A program made the position numbers and the translations under genes. The notes beneath the pieces were generated by a model. The model saw nothing but the letters and a program-made list of their open reading frames with translations. It searched no databases and was not told the DNA's origin. A stretch of 64,000 bases of DNA from Anastrepha obliqua (lineage: Eukaryota; Arthropoda; Insecta; Diptera; Tephritidae): positions 90,093,784 to 90,157,783 of the forward strand of contig NC_072893.1 of NCBI RefSeq assembly GCF_027943255.1. The letters run 5' to 3'. This document shows positions 1 to 9,471 of the stretch, one piece after another; within the stretch, counting starts at the first letter, position 1, and each line of letters begins with the position of its first letter.

Positions 1-188
1 AATTTAAGGAAATTTGTTAAAAAAAATTAGTAAATAAATAAAAAGAGGTTGTCTGCAAAGTCGGTTTACTGACGATAGTTTAACGTGATAACGTCATAAG
101 AAAATACTGATTGAATGGTTGCATTTTTCAAAAGAAAATTTTAATTTTATTTGTTTGATACATATTTTGTATGGATATAGAGAATGAG
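1..188. other. AT-rich non-coding DNA left of the satellite
   Basis: No gene is seen. The stretch holds one arm (78-100, GTTTAACGTGATAACGTC...) of an imperfect inverted match to 2267-2290. That match may mark the edges of a composite element enclosing the CATAA array, the Helitron piece and the minisatellite. Confidence 0.4.
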
Positions 189-806
189 TTAACATTAACA
201 TAACATATACTTTAACATAACATAACATAACATAACATAACATAACATAACATAACATAACATAACATGACATAACACAACACAACACAACACAACACAA
301 CACAACACAACACAACATAACATAACATAACATAACATAACATAACATAACATAACATAACATAACATAACATAACATAACATAACATAACATAACATAA
401 CATAACATAACATAACATAACATAACATAACATAACATAACATAACATAACATAACATAACATAACATAACATAACATAACATAACATAACATAACATAA
501 CATAACATAACATAACATAACATAACATAACATAACATAACATAACATAACATAACATAACATAACATAACATAACATAACATAACATAACATAACATAA
601 CATAACATAACATAACATAACATAACATAACATAACATAACATAACATAACATAACATAACATAACATAACATAACATAACATAACATAACATAACATAA
701 CATAACATAACATAACATAACATAACATAACATAACATAACATAACATAACATAACATAACATAACATAACATAACATAACATAACATAACATAACATAA
801 CATAAC
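189..806. repeat. (CATAA)n pentanucleotide satellite
   Basis: An almost perfect tandem array of the 5-mer CATAA, about 118 units. A block of eight CACAA variant units lies near 274-316 and there is one CATGA unit. It runs directly into Helitron-type sequence at about 807. Long frames of MLCYV on the minus strand are by-products of a 5-bp period with no stop in those frames and are not genes. Confidence 0.98.
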
Positions 807-1444
807 AAATTACCCCGTATTAAAGCACTTATCAACAGCTTTCATTTGATACCCATATTGTACATACACAACCAAAGGTTACCCGGGTCCACGTTTTGAC
901 CTATATCTCGAGACCCCAGTCACGGAGCAGATGGAAATACTCTGAACTAAAGCATTCACCAACAGCTTCCATTTGATACCCATATTGTACATACACATCC
1001 GAAGGTTACCCGGGTCAACGTTTTGACCTATATCTCGAGACCCTATCTACCAATAGGTATTCAAACTATACGGAAATCATCTTCAATACCTACTTAACAA
1101 TGTGTGTAAGTTTGGTTTAATTCGGTGCAAAGACTCGGCGGGTCCACGTTTTGGCATATATTTCCAGACCCTAGTCATCAATAGGTGTGAAAATTACCCC
1201 GTATTAAAGCACTTATCAACAGTTTTCATTTGATACCCATATTATACATACACATCCGAAGGTTACCCGGGTCCACGTTTTGACCTATATCTCGAGCCCT
1301 ATTTCCAAAATAAAATATAATCCATGTTACTCGTGATGTAGCTTTCGAATGGTGAAAGAATTTTTAAAATCGGTCCAGTAGTTTTTGAGCCTATTCATTA
1401 CAACCAAACAAACAAAGTTTTCCTCTTTATAATATTAGTATAGA
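807..1444 (-). mobile_element. Helitron (DINE/HINE-like) fragment, 5' end intact
   Basis: Read on the minus strand the element begins with TC in TCTATACTAATATTATAAAG, preceded by A, as expected of a Helitron inserted between A and T. The interior holds tandem units of roughly 120-140 bp, each with GGGTCCACGTTTTGACC and ATCTCGAGACCC, near-identical to those in the copy at 4087-5423. The 3' half with the terminal hairpin and CTAG end is missing; the CATAA array stands in its place. There is no Rep/helicase gene, so the element is non-autonomous. Confidence 0.75.
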
Positions 1445-1754
1445 TATGGTAAATATTACCATACATTTTTTCCTTCAGATATAATAAAAAAATAATAATA
1501 ATAACATTAAAACAACAGGTATTATTAACAAACTTGGTTTTATTTGAAATTCTCAAGTAAATCAAAATAATAATAATCAATAAGAAGGCATATGCCAATA
1601 CAAATACGTGAATTTATATATGTACATATGCGCATATACATACATACATATATACGCTCACTTAAGGGGAGAGCAAGATGTCGAACGTTGCCGTTCGTTT
1701 GCTTTTTTGCTTTGTCGTTCCTTCCGCTCTTTCGCTTGCAGTTCATTCAATGCA
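1445..1754. other. Non-coding AT-rich spacer
   Basis: About 300 bp between the Helitron end and the minisatellite. It contains poly-AT and a TACATA-rich patch. Short open frames on both strands have no family signature. No feature is supported. Confidence 0.6.
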
Positions 1755-2230
1755 ATGAGCAAGGTAACTACATATGAGCAAGGTAACTACATATGAGCAA
1801 GGTAACTACATATGAGCAAGGTAACACTAATATGAGCAAGGTAACTACATATGAGCAAGGTAACTACATATGAGCAAGGTAACTACATATGAGCAAGGTA
1901 ACACTAATATGAGCAAGGTAACTACATATGAGCAAGGTAACTACATATGAGCAAGGTAACACTAATATGAGCAAGGTAACTACATATGAGCAAGGTAACT
2001 ACATATGAGCAAGGTAACTACATATGAGCAAGGTAACTACATATGAGCAAGGTAACTACATATGAGCAAGGTAACTACATATGAGCAAGGTAACACTAAT
2101 ATGAGCAAGGTAACTACATATGAGCAAGGTAACTACATATGAACAGTAATGAGCAAGGTAACACTAATATGAGCAAGGTAACGGCAATGAGCAAGGTAAC
2201 TACATATGAACAGTAATGAGCAAGGTAACG
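1755..2230. repeat. 19-20 bp minisatellite (ATGAGCAAGGTAACTACAT)
   Basis: About 24 tandem units, in two main forms: ATGAGCAAGGTAACTACAT (19 bp) and ATGAGCAAGGTAACACTAAT (20 bp). Shorter units with AACAGTA or GGCA appear near the right end. Every unit carries ATG, a donor-like AAGGTAA and an in-frame TAA, so it cannot encode protein. The mixed unit order suggests spread of small unit blocks by unequal exchange or slippage. Confidence 0.97.
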
Positions 2231-2606
2231 ACACATTTTTTCGTGCGTGCAGCCTGTTAAATCGAATTATAAGACGTTATCACGTCAAAAAAAAATTAAC
2301 TAAATAAAATAATATAAGAAAAAATCTATTAAAATGTATTGCATTAAAAATTCGTTTCTCCATCGTATATTATACTCTTATTAAGACTTAAATGGTCTTA
2401 AGGTTGCTTATAAATTAGAGAATATTTTAAATGTAGTTATCTCGGAAACTGGAACCAATTTCACCAAACGGAGGCCGGGTTTAAATTAGGAAAGTCTCAA
2501 TTAAGTAAGGCAACCTATCCAAATTTTTACCCAAAGTGCTATCGAACTAAAAAAAACATTTTTGCGGTACACCCATATTTATTACTTGATGATATTTGTA
2601 CATAAA
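2231..2606. other. Non-coding spacer with a dispersed repeat piece
   Basis: No gene. 2267-2290 is the right arm of the inverted match with 78-100. About 2432-2520 resembles 34095-34195 (ATCTCGGAAACTGGAACCAA against ATCTCGAAAACCGGAGCCAA, with further blocks of agreement), so it belongs to a dispersed repeat family of unknown type. Confidence 0.5.
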
Positions 2607-2970
2607 GGTTAGGTTAGGTTAGCCTGGTTGGCAATAAGCCACGTATAGACCTTTTGGTCTCTAGCGATACCAGATGGAGACCGACCTCTATGAATACCTA
2701 AAGTAGACATCATGTAGGATGTCAGCGCTTTTGGCGAATCTAAGTAGGGCTGGGAGCTGCACTTTTGAGACGTCTTCCAGACCATCAAACAGTGGGGCTC
2801 CCAGGCATCTTAGATGCGTTTTTGATAATGCCGGATAAACGCACAGAAGGTGTTCTAAAGTTTCCTCAACATCCCCTCTGCATTTTCTGCATTTGTGCGT
2901 GTTAGCAATCCCTATCTTGTACGCATATGCAGCCAATAGATTATGACCTGTAGACTGGTTAGAAGACATT
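2607..2970 (-). pseudogene. LINE 3' end: C-terminal zinc-knuckle region of a non-LTR retrotransposon
   Basis: A 93-codon open stretch (2688-2969) encodes the typical end of a jockey/R1-type polyprotein after the RNase H domain: GHNLLAAYAYKIGI, then CRKC and an EHLLCVYPAL motif. This is the CCHC-like block, with Y where a Cys is usual (CVYPAL rather than C.CPAL). A short 3' UTR follows, ending in three GGTTA (CCTAA-type) repeats at 2607-2621, which act as the tail in place of poly(A). The copy is 5'-truncated right where Tc1-like sequence starts at 2974, as for aborted reverse transcription. The product would have had reverse transcriptase/endonuclease activity; this remnant has none. Confidence 0.75.
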
Positions 2971-2973
2971 TAA

Positions 2974-3948
2974 ATGAAGCCAATTTGTATGGAAGAACTA
3001 GCAGAAAGAAACCACTTCTTAATATACAAAAAAAAAAATATCAAAGCGCGGTTCACATTTGCAAAGCTGCATCAAAGTAAGAATGTACATTTTTGGAAAA
3101 GAGTACCATGGAGCAATGAAACTAAGATTAAAAGGATCGGACCTGATGGAAAATCATTCGTTCATTGCCCAAAAAACCAAGCGCACAACTCAAGGTACAC
3201 TAAGAAAACAGTTAAGCATGGTGGAGGAAGTGTTATGGCTTGGGGTGCGTTTTCGTGGCATGTCGTTGGTCCATTGGTGCGAATTAATGCAAAATGGACA
3301 AACATATTTATTTGGATATACTTAAAAGTACAATGGACCCATTTCCTTTTGAAAATATGCCTGTAAATGGGATATTCATGCAGGATAATGATCCTAAACA
3401 TTCATCAAAGGTGGTGAAAGAATGGTTCAATAAAGAACGTGTAGAAGTTTTGAGTTGGCCGGCTCAAAGCCCCGATCTTAATCCTATAGAAAACCTTTGG
3501 AATGATGTAAAGGTTAAAATAGGGGGAAAATGTCAAAAATGCCGACGAATTATGGGAAAGAATCAAAAAAAGAGTGGAATTCGTTACCGGTGAGCAGATG
3601 CTGGAAATTAGTGGAGAGCATGTCCCGAAGATGTTATGCAACTATAAAAAGATGTGGCCAATCAACTAAATATTGAGGTAACTTATGAATCTGATGCGAT
3701 TCTATAAATTTTTTAATTAAAACTTCAATATAATTACAGCGTGTGCTGTTTCGATGTCCAGCTTATATAGTGGCGATGCAACAATAATGATTAGAAAGGA
3801 ATTAGCGGACGGACAAACATTTGTTTTTATGTTATAAATAAATTGATTGTTTTTGCAAAGAATAAAATGTTATTTATATGTTCTATAATGAAGAAAATGA
3901 AGTTAAAGGTAAAGTTAGTCTAGTGGGCTATTTCTCTGTCCATGGCTG
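2974..3948 (+). pseudogene. Tc1-like transposase pseudogene with 3' terminal inverted repeat
   Basis: The frame from 2974 begins about 95 residues into a Tc1 transposase (KKNIKARFTFAKLH). It runs through WSNETKIKRIGPDGK and KHGGGSVMAWGAFSW. A frameshift near 3290 leads to FMQDNDPKHSSKVVKEWF and SWPAQSPDLNPIENLWNDVK, the second D and the E of a DD34E triad. A second frameshift near 3530 leads to NADELWERIK...MLCNYKKMWPIN, stop at 3667-3669. The first catalytic Asp (normally SDETK) is Asn. The 3' TIR, read inward from 3948, starts CAGCCATGGACAGAGAAATA and is next to a TA at 3949-3950; it loosely resembles Bari ends. The DNA-binding N-terminus and the 5' TIR are absent. The element cannot move. 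Confidence 0.85.
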
Positions 3949-4086
3949 TAAGTATATACATACACACATACGTGCATAATCAGTGTTTCGTTTCCTCATC
4001 AATTAAACTTTTGGAGGAATTAAAAATTTCAAAGGACTAAATTTTCGATAAATGTTTTAAATACTGATGCTTTCTTTATGAGAATA

Positions 4087-5423
4087 CTAGCAAACCCGGC
4101 CCCCTTCGCTGGGCACACTAAAATAGAATAGATATGGTTTAGAACAGAAAATATATAGTTTTCATATTATTTATTTCTTTATTCTTTATTCAAGCGCTTT
4201 GGCATAAACAATATTTTTTGTTTTTCTATTTGTTTTTGAGTAAATATAAAATATAAATTGAAAATCAGGAAAAAAGAAGATTGTTTTTAAATTTCAAATC
4301 AACGTCTTTTTTCCTGATCATCCATGAATTTTTCGTTTCAATTTATATGTTTTATTAAGCATTGGAGCTTTTTTAACCATTATCCATTTATATTTTTCAA
4401 AAAAAAAAAACGAAAAAAATTGTTTTTTCCACGAACACATAATTTCATTCGGATTTCACATTAAACTCTCAAATTTCGTAAGAAATTATTCACTGTTCCA
4501 AAATCCACTCCAAAAAAATTCACAAACAATTTTTACATGTTGCACTTAGGTTTTTTCCTTATGGCATCCAAATCAGAAAGAAATATTGACACATTGTAAC
4601 TCACACTGTCAATTTGACAGTTCAGTTCCGCCCCAAGCGTTAAAAAAGTAAGCGACATTATGGCTGGCTCAAAAGAACGCTGTACCCGTTGCCACTGCTC
4701 CGAATTACAACCAAACTTTACGAAACCCATTTTCAATACTTACTAAACAATGTGCATAAGTTTGGTTTAATTCGGTGCAAAGACACGGCGGGTCCACGTT
4801 TTGGCATATATTTCGAGACCCTAGTCATCAATAGGTATGAAAATTACCCCGTATTAAAGCACTTATCAACAGCTTTCATTTGATACCCATATTGTACATA
4901 CACAACCAAAGGTTACCCGGGTCCACGTTTTGACCTATATCTCGAGACCCCAGTCACGTAGCGGCATGAAACATACTCTGTACTAAAGCATTCACCAACA
5001 GCTTCAATTTGATATCCATATTGTACATACACGTCCGTAGGTTACCCGGGTCCACGTTTTGACCTATATCTCGAGACCCTATCTACCAATAGGTATTCAA
5101 ACTATACGGAAATCATCTTCAATACCTACTTAACAATGTGTGTAAGTTTGGTTTAATTCGGTGCAGACGCGGTCGGTTAGCGAACACACACAAAAAGTTG
5201 ACTTTATTTTATATATAAAATTTTTTTCAGTTTGTGTCCGAAAAATCCAAATATCTTACGGAACCCTATTTTTTTCCAAAATAAAATGTAATCCATGTTA
5301 CTCTTGGATAATGTAGTTTTCAAATGGTGAAAGAATTTTTAAAATCGGTCCAGTAGTTTTTGAGCCTATTCGTTACAAACAAACAAACAAACAAAGTTTT
5401 CCTCTTTATAATATTAGTATAGA
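4087..5423 (-). mobile_element. Complete non-autonomous Helitron (DINE/HINE type)
   Basis: On the minus strand the 5' end is TC in TCTATACTAATATTATAAAG with A before it (5424 complement). The 3' end is a GC-rich hairpin (CCCAGCGAAGGGGGCCGGG) followed a few bases later by CTAG, with T as the next base (4086 complement). The core (about 4700-5170) holds tandem units with GGGTCCACGTTTTG and CTCGAGACCC, separated by ACCAATAGGTAT-type linkers. Length is 1,337 bp. No helicase or Rep frame exists; it would have depended on an autonomous Helitron. It shares its core and 5' end with the copy at 807-1444. Confidence 0.88.
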
Positions 5424-6124
5424 TATATTATTTATACCCAGCTATTGGGATTTTCTTTTTTAATTTTCAACTTTATTCTTCTTGCGAAAAAATAGTTGAA
5501 CTTTACTCCACTGAAAGAAGGTATACGCAGTGGATCTATAGAAAATCTATATTTGTTCTGATGAAAGGCAAATACATTTTCTTCAACAGTTGAATATATC
5601 CTCTTCCGTTTTATATTCATATAAATATCACATAGTATTTATAAGCATTTACAATTTTTTTTTGAAAATTTAGTTTTTGAAACTGTAAAGTCCTTTAAAA
5701 ATTAAGCTGATGAGAAATGAAAAGCTGAGTATCCAGAATTAGTACAGTATATGCATAAAATCTATAGTTTCACGTTGCTGTGAAATTTTCGCTGGATAAC
5801 TTTTATTGTTGCAAATTGTAGTTACCCATTTGTTTTAATGTTTTTTTTAAGTTTCTCATAATTTTAAATTTTGACTAAAATTTGAAAAAGAGAGGGAATT
5901 GAGTCTTAGGATAACTTATCAAGTAGTTGTAGTCTAGTCTTCAAGCTTTTTATAGCATAAATTGAAATTAATTGAAATGAAATAGAATTAAATTCTGTAT
6001 TTTGTTGAAAAACTTTCAATTCATTCAAAAATTAGTATTTAAACTTTTTGATAAATGTTACGCTTTAGTTTTCGCACGTAGTTTTGTTCCGCTTACGCGT
6101 GGCACTCCGGCCACGTTGCCCAAA
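5424..6124. other. Non-coding AT-rich DNA
   Basis: No gene, no clear repeat and no splice-flanked open frame were seen in these 700 bases. Small frames on either strand lack any known motif. Confidence 0.6.
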
Positions 6125-6560
6125 CCTACTTCTCTTCTTCTTAATTGGTGCTATAACCGCTTACGCGATTTTGGCCGAGTTTAACAAAGCGCGCCAGTCG
6201 TTTCTTTCTCGTACTAACCGGCGGCAATTGGGCACACCAAGTGAAGCCAAGTCCTTCTCCACCTGATCTTTCCAACGCAAAGGAGGCCTTCCTCTTCCTC
6301 TACTACCACCAGCTGGTACCGCATCAAATACTTTCATAGCCGGAGCTTTTGTATCCATTCGGATGACATGACCCAGCCAACGTTGCCGCTGGATCTTTAT
6401 TCGCTGCGTTATGTCTATGTCGTCGTAAAGCTCATACAGCTCATCGTTCCATCGCCTGCGATATACGCCGCTGCCAACGTGCAAAGGTCCAAAAATCTTG
6501 TGCAGAATCTTTCTCTCAAACACTTCAAGTGTAGCTTCATCCAATATTGTCATCGTCCAA
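6125..6560 (-). pseudogene. RTE-like LINE: C-terminal tail of endonuclease-reverse transcriptase
   Basis: An uninterrupted 130-codon stretch (6161-6553) matches the end of the common insect 'endonuclease-reverse transcriptase' ORF. It has LEVFERKILHKIFGP, then RRRWNDELYELYDD, RWLGHVIRMD, GRGRPPLRWKDQVEKDL and NDWRALLNSAKIA. The 3' UTR (TAAGCGGTTATAGCACCAAT on the minus strand, then a GAAGAAGAG tail) lies at 6125-6160. The catalytic RT motifs and endonuclease are missing, so this is a 5'-truncated copy. Two relatives lie at 29335-29480 and 44463-45200. Its open frame over 130 codons suggests a younger insertion than those. Confidence 0.8.
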
Positions 6561-7074
6561 GCTTCTGCGCCATACGCCTGCCAAAACCTACTACGGAAAT
6601 GAAATATGCAAATGATATCAATACTTTTTACCGATCATACCTGAGAAAGCAATTTGGGAATTAAATGACTCTTTGTAAAGTTCATTGAAAAGAATACACA
6701 GCGTGGGGTTTTTAATTCTACAATATTCACCATGTTCGCCGTATAAAATCTTTTTCCACATTTTTTATAAAAATATAGTTTTTACTATAAAAAAATACTG
6801 CAAAACAAAAGACCAAACTTCGTTTAGAATATTTAATTTTGAAATTAAAAAAAAAATTTTATAAGCTTTCAAACTTTTTGATCAGAATTTCTAGAAACTT
6901 TTTAAATATGCAATTTTGTAGGTCATTCAATTCGAAGAATTCGAAAAATCACTTGGGTATTACCGTATTACTTTCAAGATGCGAATTAAATAACAACTAC
7001 TTCGAATTTTATAGTAAAATGCAGATATTTTTCCGAAGTGTGGAAAAGGTCAAAAATAATTATAATAGCCTGAT
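6561..7074. other. Non-coding AT-rich DNA
   Basis: No feature supported. A frame at 6839-7237 (+) is a chance opening upstream that happens to read into the jockey-like fragment that follows. Confidence 0.5.
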
Positions 7075-7850
7075 CAGGAAAAATTGCAACGCTGCCGTTG
7101 TCATATATGGACCAATCAACTTACTGCATTGCTTCTGGAAACTTTTCGAAAAGGTACTAAAATCTAAAATATATCTTATCCTCAATAGTCATACCATAAT
7201 ACCAACACTGGATTTCGCGAGAAACACGGAACTTTAAAACAGATAAGTCGCATTACCAAAGAAATAAGAAGGACATTATTGAATATAAAGAGCATTGCTC
7301 GACAACCTTTCTCGACGTTGCTAAAGTAATTACCATAGTTTGGCTTGAAGATCAAATTAGCAAAATCAGTAAATTACTACCTTCAAACTTTCATAGCAAC
7401 TTGAATTTGTACCACTCTGACAGACGTTTCACGGTTTTATTTACGCTTTTATTACAGAAGAATTTCTGATATGAGCTAATGTGCCTCAGTGAAGTGTTTG
7501 TGGTCCAACGATGCTCACATCTGATACTCCCATATGTAGAAATATATTAATTTCAACATTCGTAGATGATACTGCAGTTATGTATCGATATAAATGTCCA
7601 GCAGAGATATCAAAAGCTTCACAATACCACTCAAGGCTTGCGAGTGGATGGAGGTCTAGGAATTGAAATTGAATGAGCAAAAATGTAATGTAACATTAAC
7701 GTTAAAGCCAAGTCGATACTTTGCTTTGAATAAGGCAGCCATTCTGCAAACAAACAAGGCTGAGTAGAAAGGTACAAATAAACTTGAGAATCAAAAATCA
7801 AAAATCTAAAATTATATCGCGAAGGGCTATTTAGCAATTCTATTATAAAA
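7075..7850 (+). pseudogene. Jockey-clade LINE reverse transcriptase pseudogene
   Basis: Pieces in different frames line up in the order of a jockey RT. First is YGPINLLHCFWKLFEKVLKSKI (family: YRPISLLP.LSKLFEKVLL), next NSHTIIPT..F, then a block like RITKEIR and CSTTFLDVAK (family: CSAVFLDV.QAFDKVWH). Then come LLPSNF and SDRRFTV, and finally FVDDTAVMYRYKCPAE near 7563-7605, which is the RT catalytic box (FADDTA with A to V). Many frameshifts and stops separate them. Downstream sequence to about 8150 may hold more decayed C-terminal coding, which I cannot place with confidence. A retrotransposition enzyme originally; inactive here. Confidence 0.7.
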
Positions 7851-8567
7851 CCAATATGGATATATGCTTATAGCCTCGTTGCCCCACCTCCTCCACAAAC
7901 ATCGATATTAAGTACCTATACAAAGGGTGCAATAAAGGGTACAAGATACAACGTTATGCAATTATACGTCGGAAACTCGAACATACATAGGGCTCGATGA
8001 CGAAATGAAAATTATCAGAGGAAGATATTTTAAAAAATTACAAACTATCAAACCCCCTACTACTCTCCTACACAAAATCCCAGACGTGATATCTCTAACG
8101 AAAAGAACGCTTTACGTTAGTTCGAGATACGTAGACAAAAATGAGCCCACCCGACAGGCAAACAAGCAATGATATCAAATTAAGGTTCAAGCACTTACTC
8201 TAAGGCTGAACTTTATTTTTAAGCGCTCTGGTAAATAAAATGATTTATTTAAAAAAAAATATGTTAGTATAAATGTAATTAAATACAAAGGTGAAACAGC
8301 TGAAATCTCGTCTTCATTTTTGATATGTTTGTTTTTTTTTGCTAACGACTCTTCCCAACTGCTTCCATATAACATAAATGGTTTTTGTATGAAAGAAAAT
8401 TTGAAATACTCTCAGCGGATAAAATTGTAAAAACTCAATGCGAGTTTTAAGCTGCTTCACACTTTAATTTTAATGTATCGAAATAAAATGAGCTACAAAC
8501 TTTTCTGCTTAGTGTATACTTCCATTATTTTTACTTTTTATATGCATCTGATAATTTCTCACATATA
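7851..8567. other. Non-coding DNA, possibly decayed LINE tail
   Basis: No intact gene. Between 7900 and 8180 there are loosely coding-like pieces (for example NEPTRQANKQ in the plus frame) that could be the last part of the jockey fragment. The rest is AT-rich. Confidence 0.35.
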
Positions 8568-9471
8568 GGGTCGGCCATGTCAAATTTGCTTTTTGAATCG
8601 GCTGTTGTATAAAAAAAACCTAATCAATATTTTTTCAAACTTTTTTTTTTTATTTTGGAGATTGAACATTGTCATTTATGAATAAAAAATAATATCGTTC
8701 ACATGACTGCCACGACTGGCTTTACAGTAGGCCATTCGATCAACCCAATTTTTAAGCATATTTTCGATTGTTTGGGCTCCAATTTCCTCAATGTCAACTT
8801 CGATTTCGTGTTTTAAAGCATCAATCGTTTCTGGAAGGTTCACATAGCATCTGTCCTTAACGGCTCTCCACAAAAAATAGTCCAACGGGCTTAAATCACA
8901 GCTCCGAGGCGACCAATTGATATCGGAATTTAGGCTGATTATTCGGTTTTCAAAAACGGTAGCCAAAAGTTCGAGTGTAACTTTGGCAGTGTGACAAGTT
9001 GCACCGTCCTGTTGAAACCAAATGTCGTCCATGTCATCCTCTTCAATTTTTGGAAACAAAAACTCGTTGGGCATGTCACGGTAACGCTCGCCATTTACTG
9101 TAACCGCGGCTCCTCGCTCATTTTCGAAAAAAAAATGGCCGATGATGCCACCAGACCAATGACTGCACCAAACAGTGACTCGTTGTGGATGCATTTGCTT
9201 CTCTGCAGTAACGTGTGGATTTTCTGAGCCCCAAATCCGACAATTTTGCTTATTGACGTAGCCACCGATGTGCAAATCAGAAAAGAAGAAGAAGACTCAC
9301 CACTTTGGAAATAGGTTTTCAATATTTCCCAATTTTGTTCAAGCGTATAGCGTCCCATTTCGTAAATGTCAAACCTTTAAGTAAATTATGAACATATTTG
9401 ACATGTCATTTGTGTTACCATTCTCTAAAAAATAGGTGGTTCAAAAGGCAAACGCTATATGGCCCACTCGT
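8568..9471 (-). mobile_element. rosa-type (DD41D) mariner, internally deleted
   Basis: The minus strand starts MGRYTLEQNWEILKTYF at 9358. An internal deletion then removes most of the helix-turn-helix region. The catalytic part follows (to 8676): VNKQNCRIWG, HPQRVTVWC, WFQQDGATCHTA, PRSCDLSPLDYFLW and a terminal SRGSHVNDIIF. The spacing from D in QQDG to D in PLDY is 41 residues, which defines the DD41D 'rosa' group first described in Ceratitis. The first Asp motif is abnormal (SDLHIGGYVNK). TIRs: left GGGTCGGCCATGTCAAATTT, right (read inward) GAGTGGGCCATATAGCGTTT, each followed by TTTGAA-type blocks and flanked by TA. A non-autonomous deletion derivative of about 0.9 kb. Confidence 0.87.

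Noticed and set aside
94..835. Three long minus-strand frames of repeated MLCYV
   Set aside because: They are translations of the (CATAA)n array in three frames, open only because the 5-bp repeat has no stop there.
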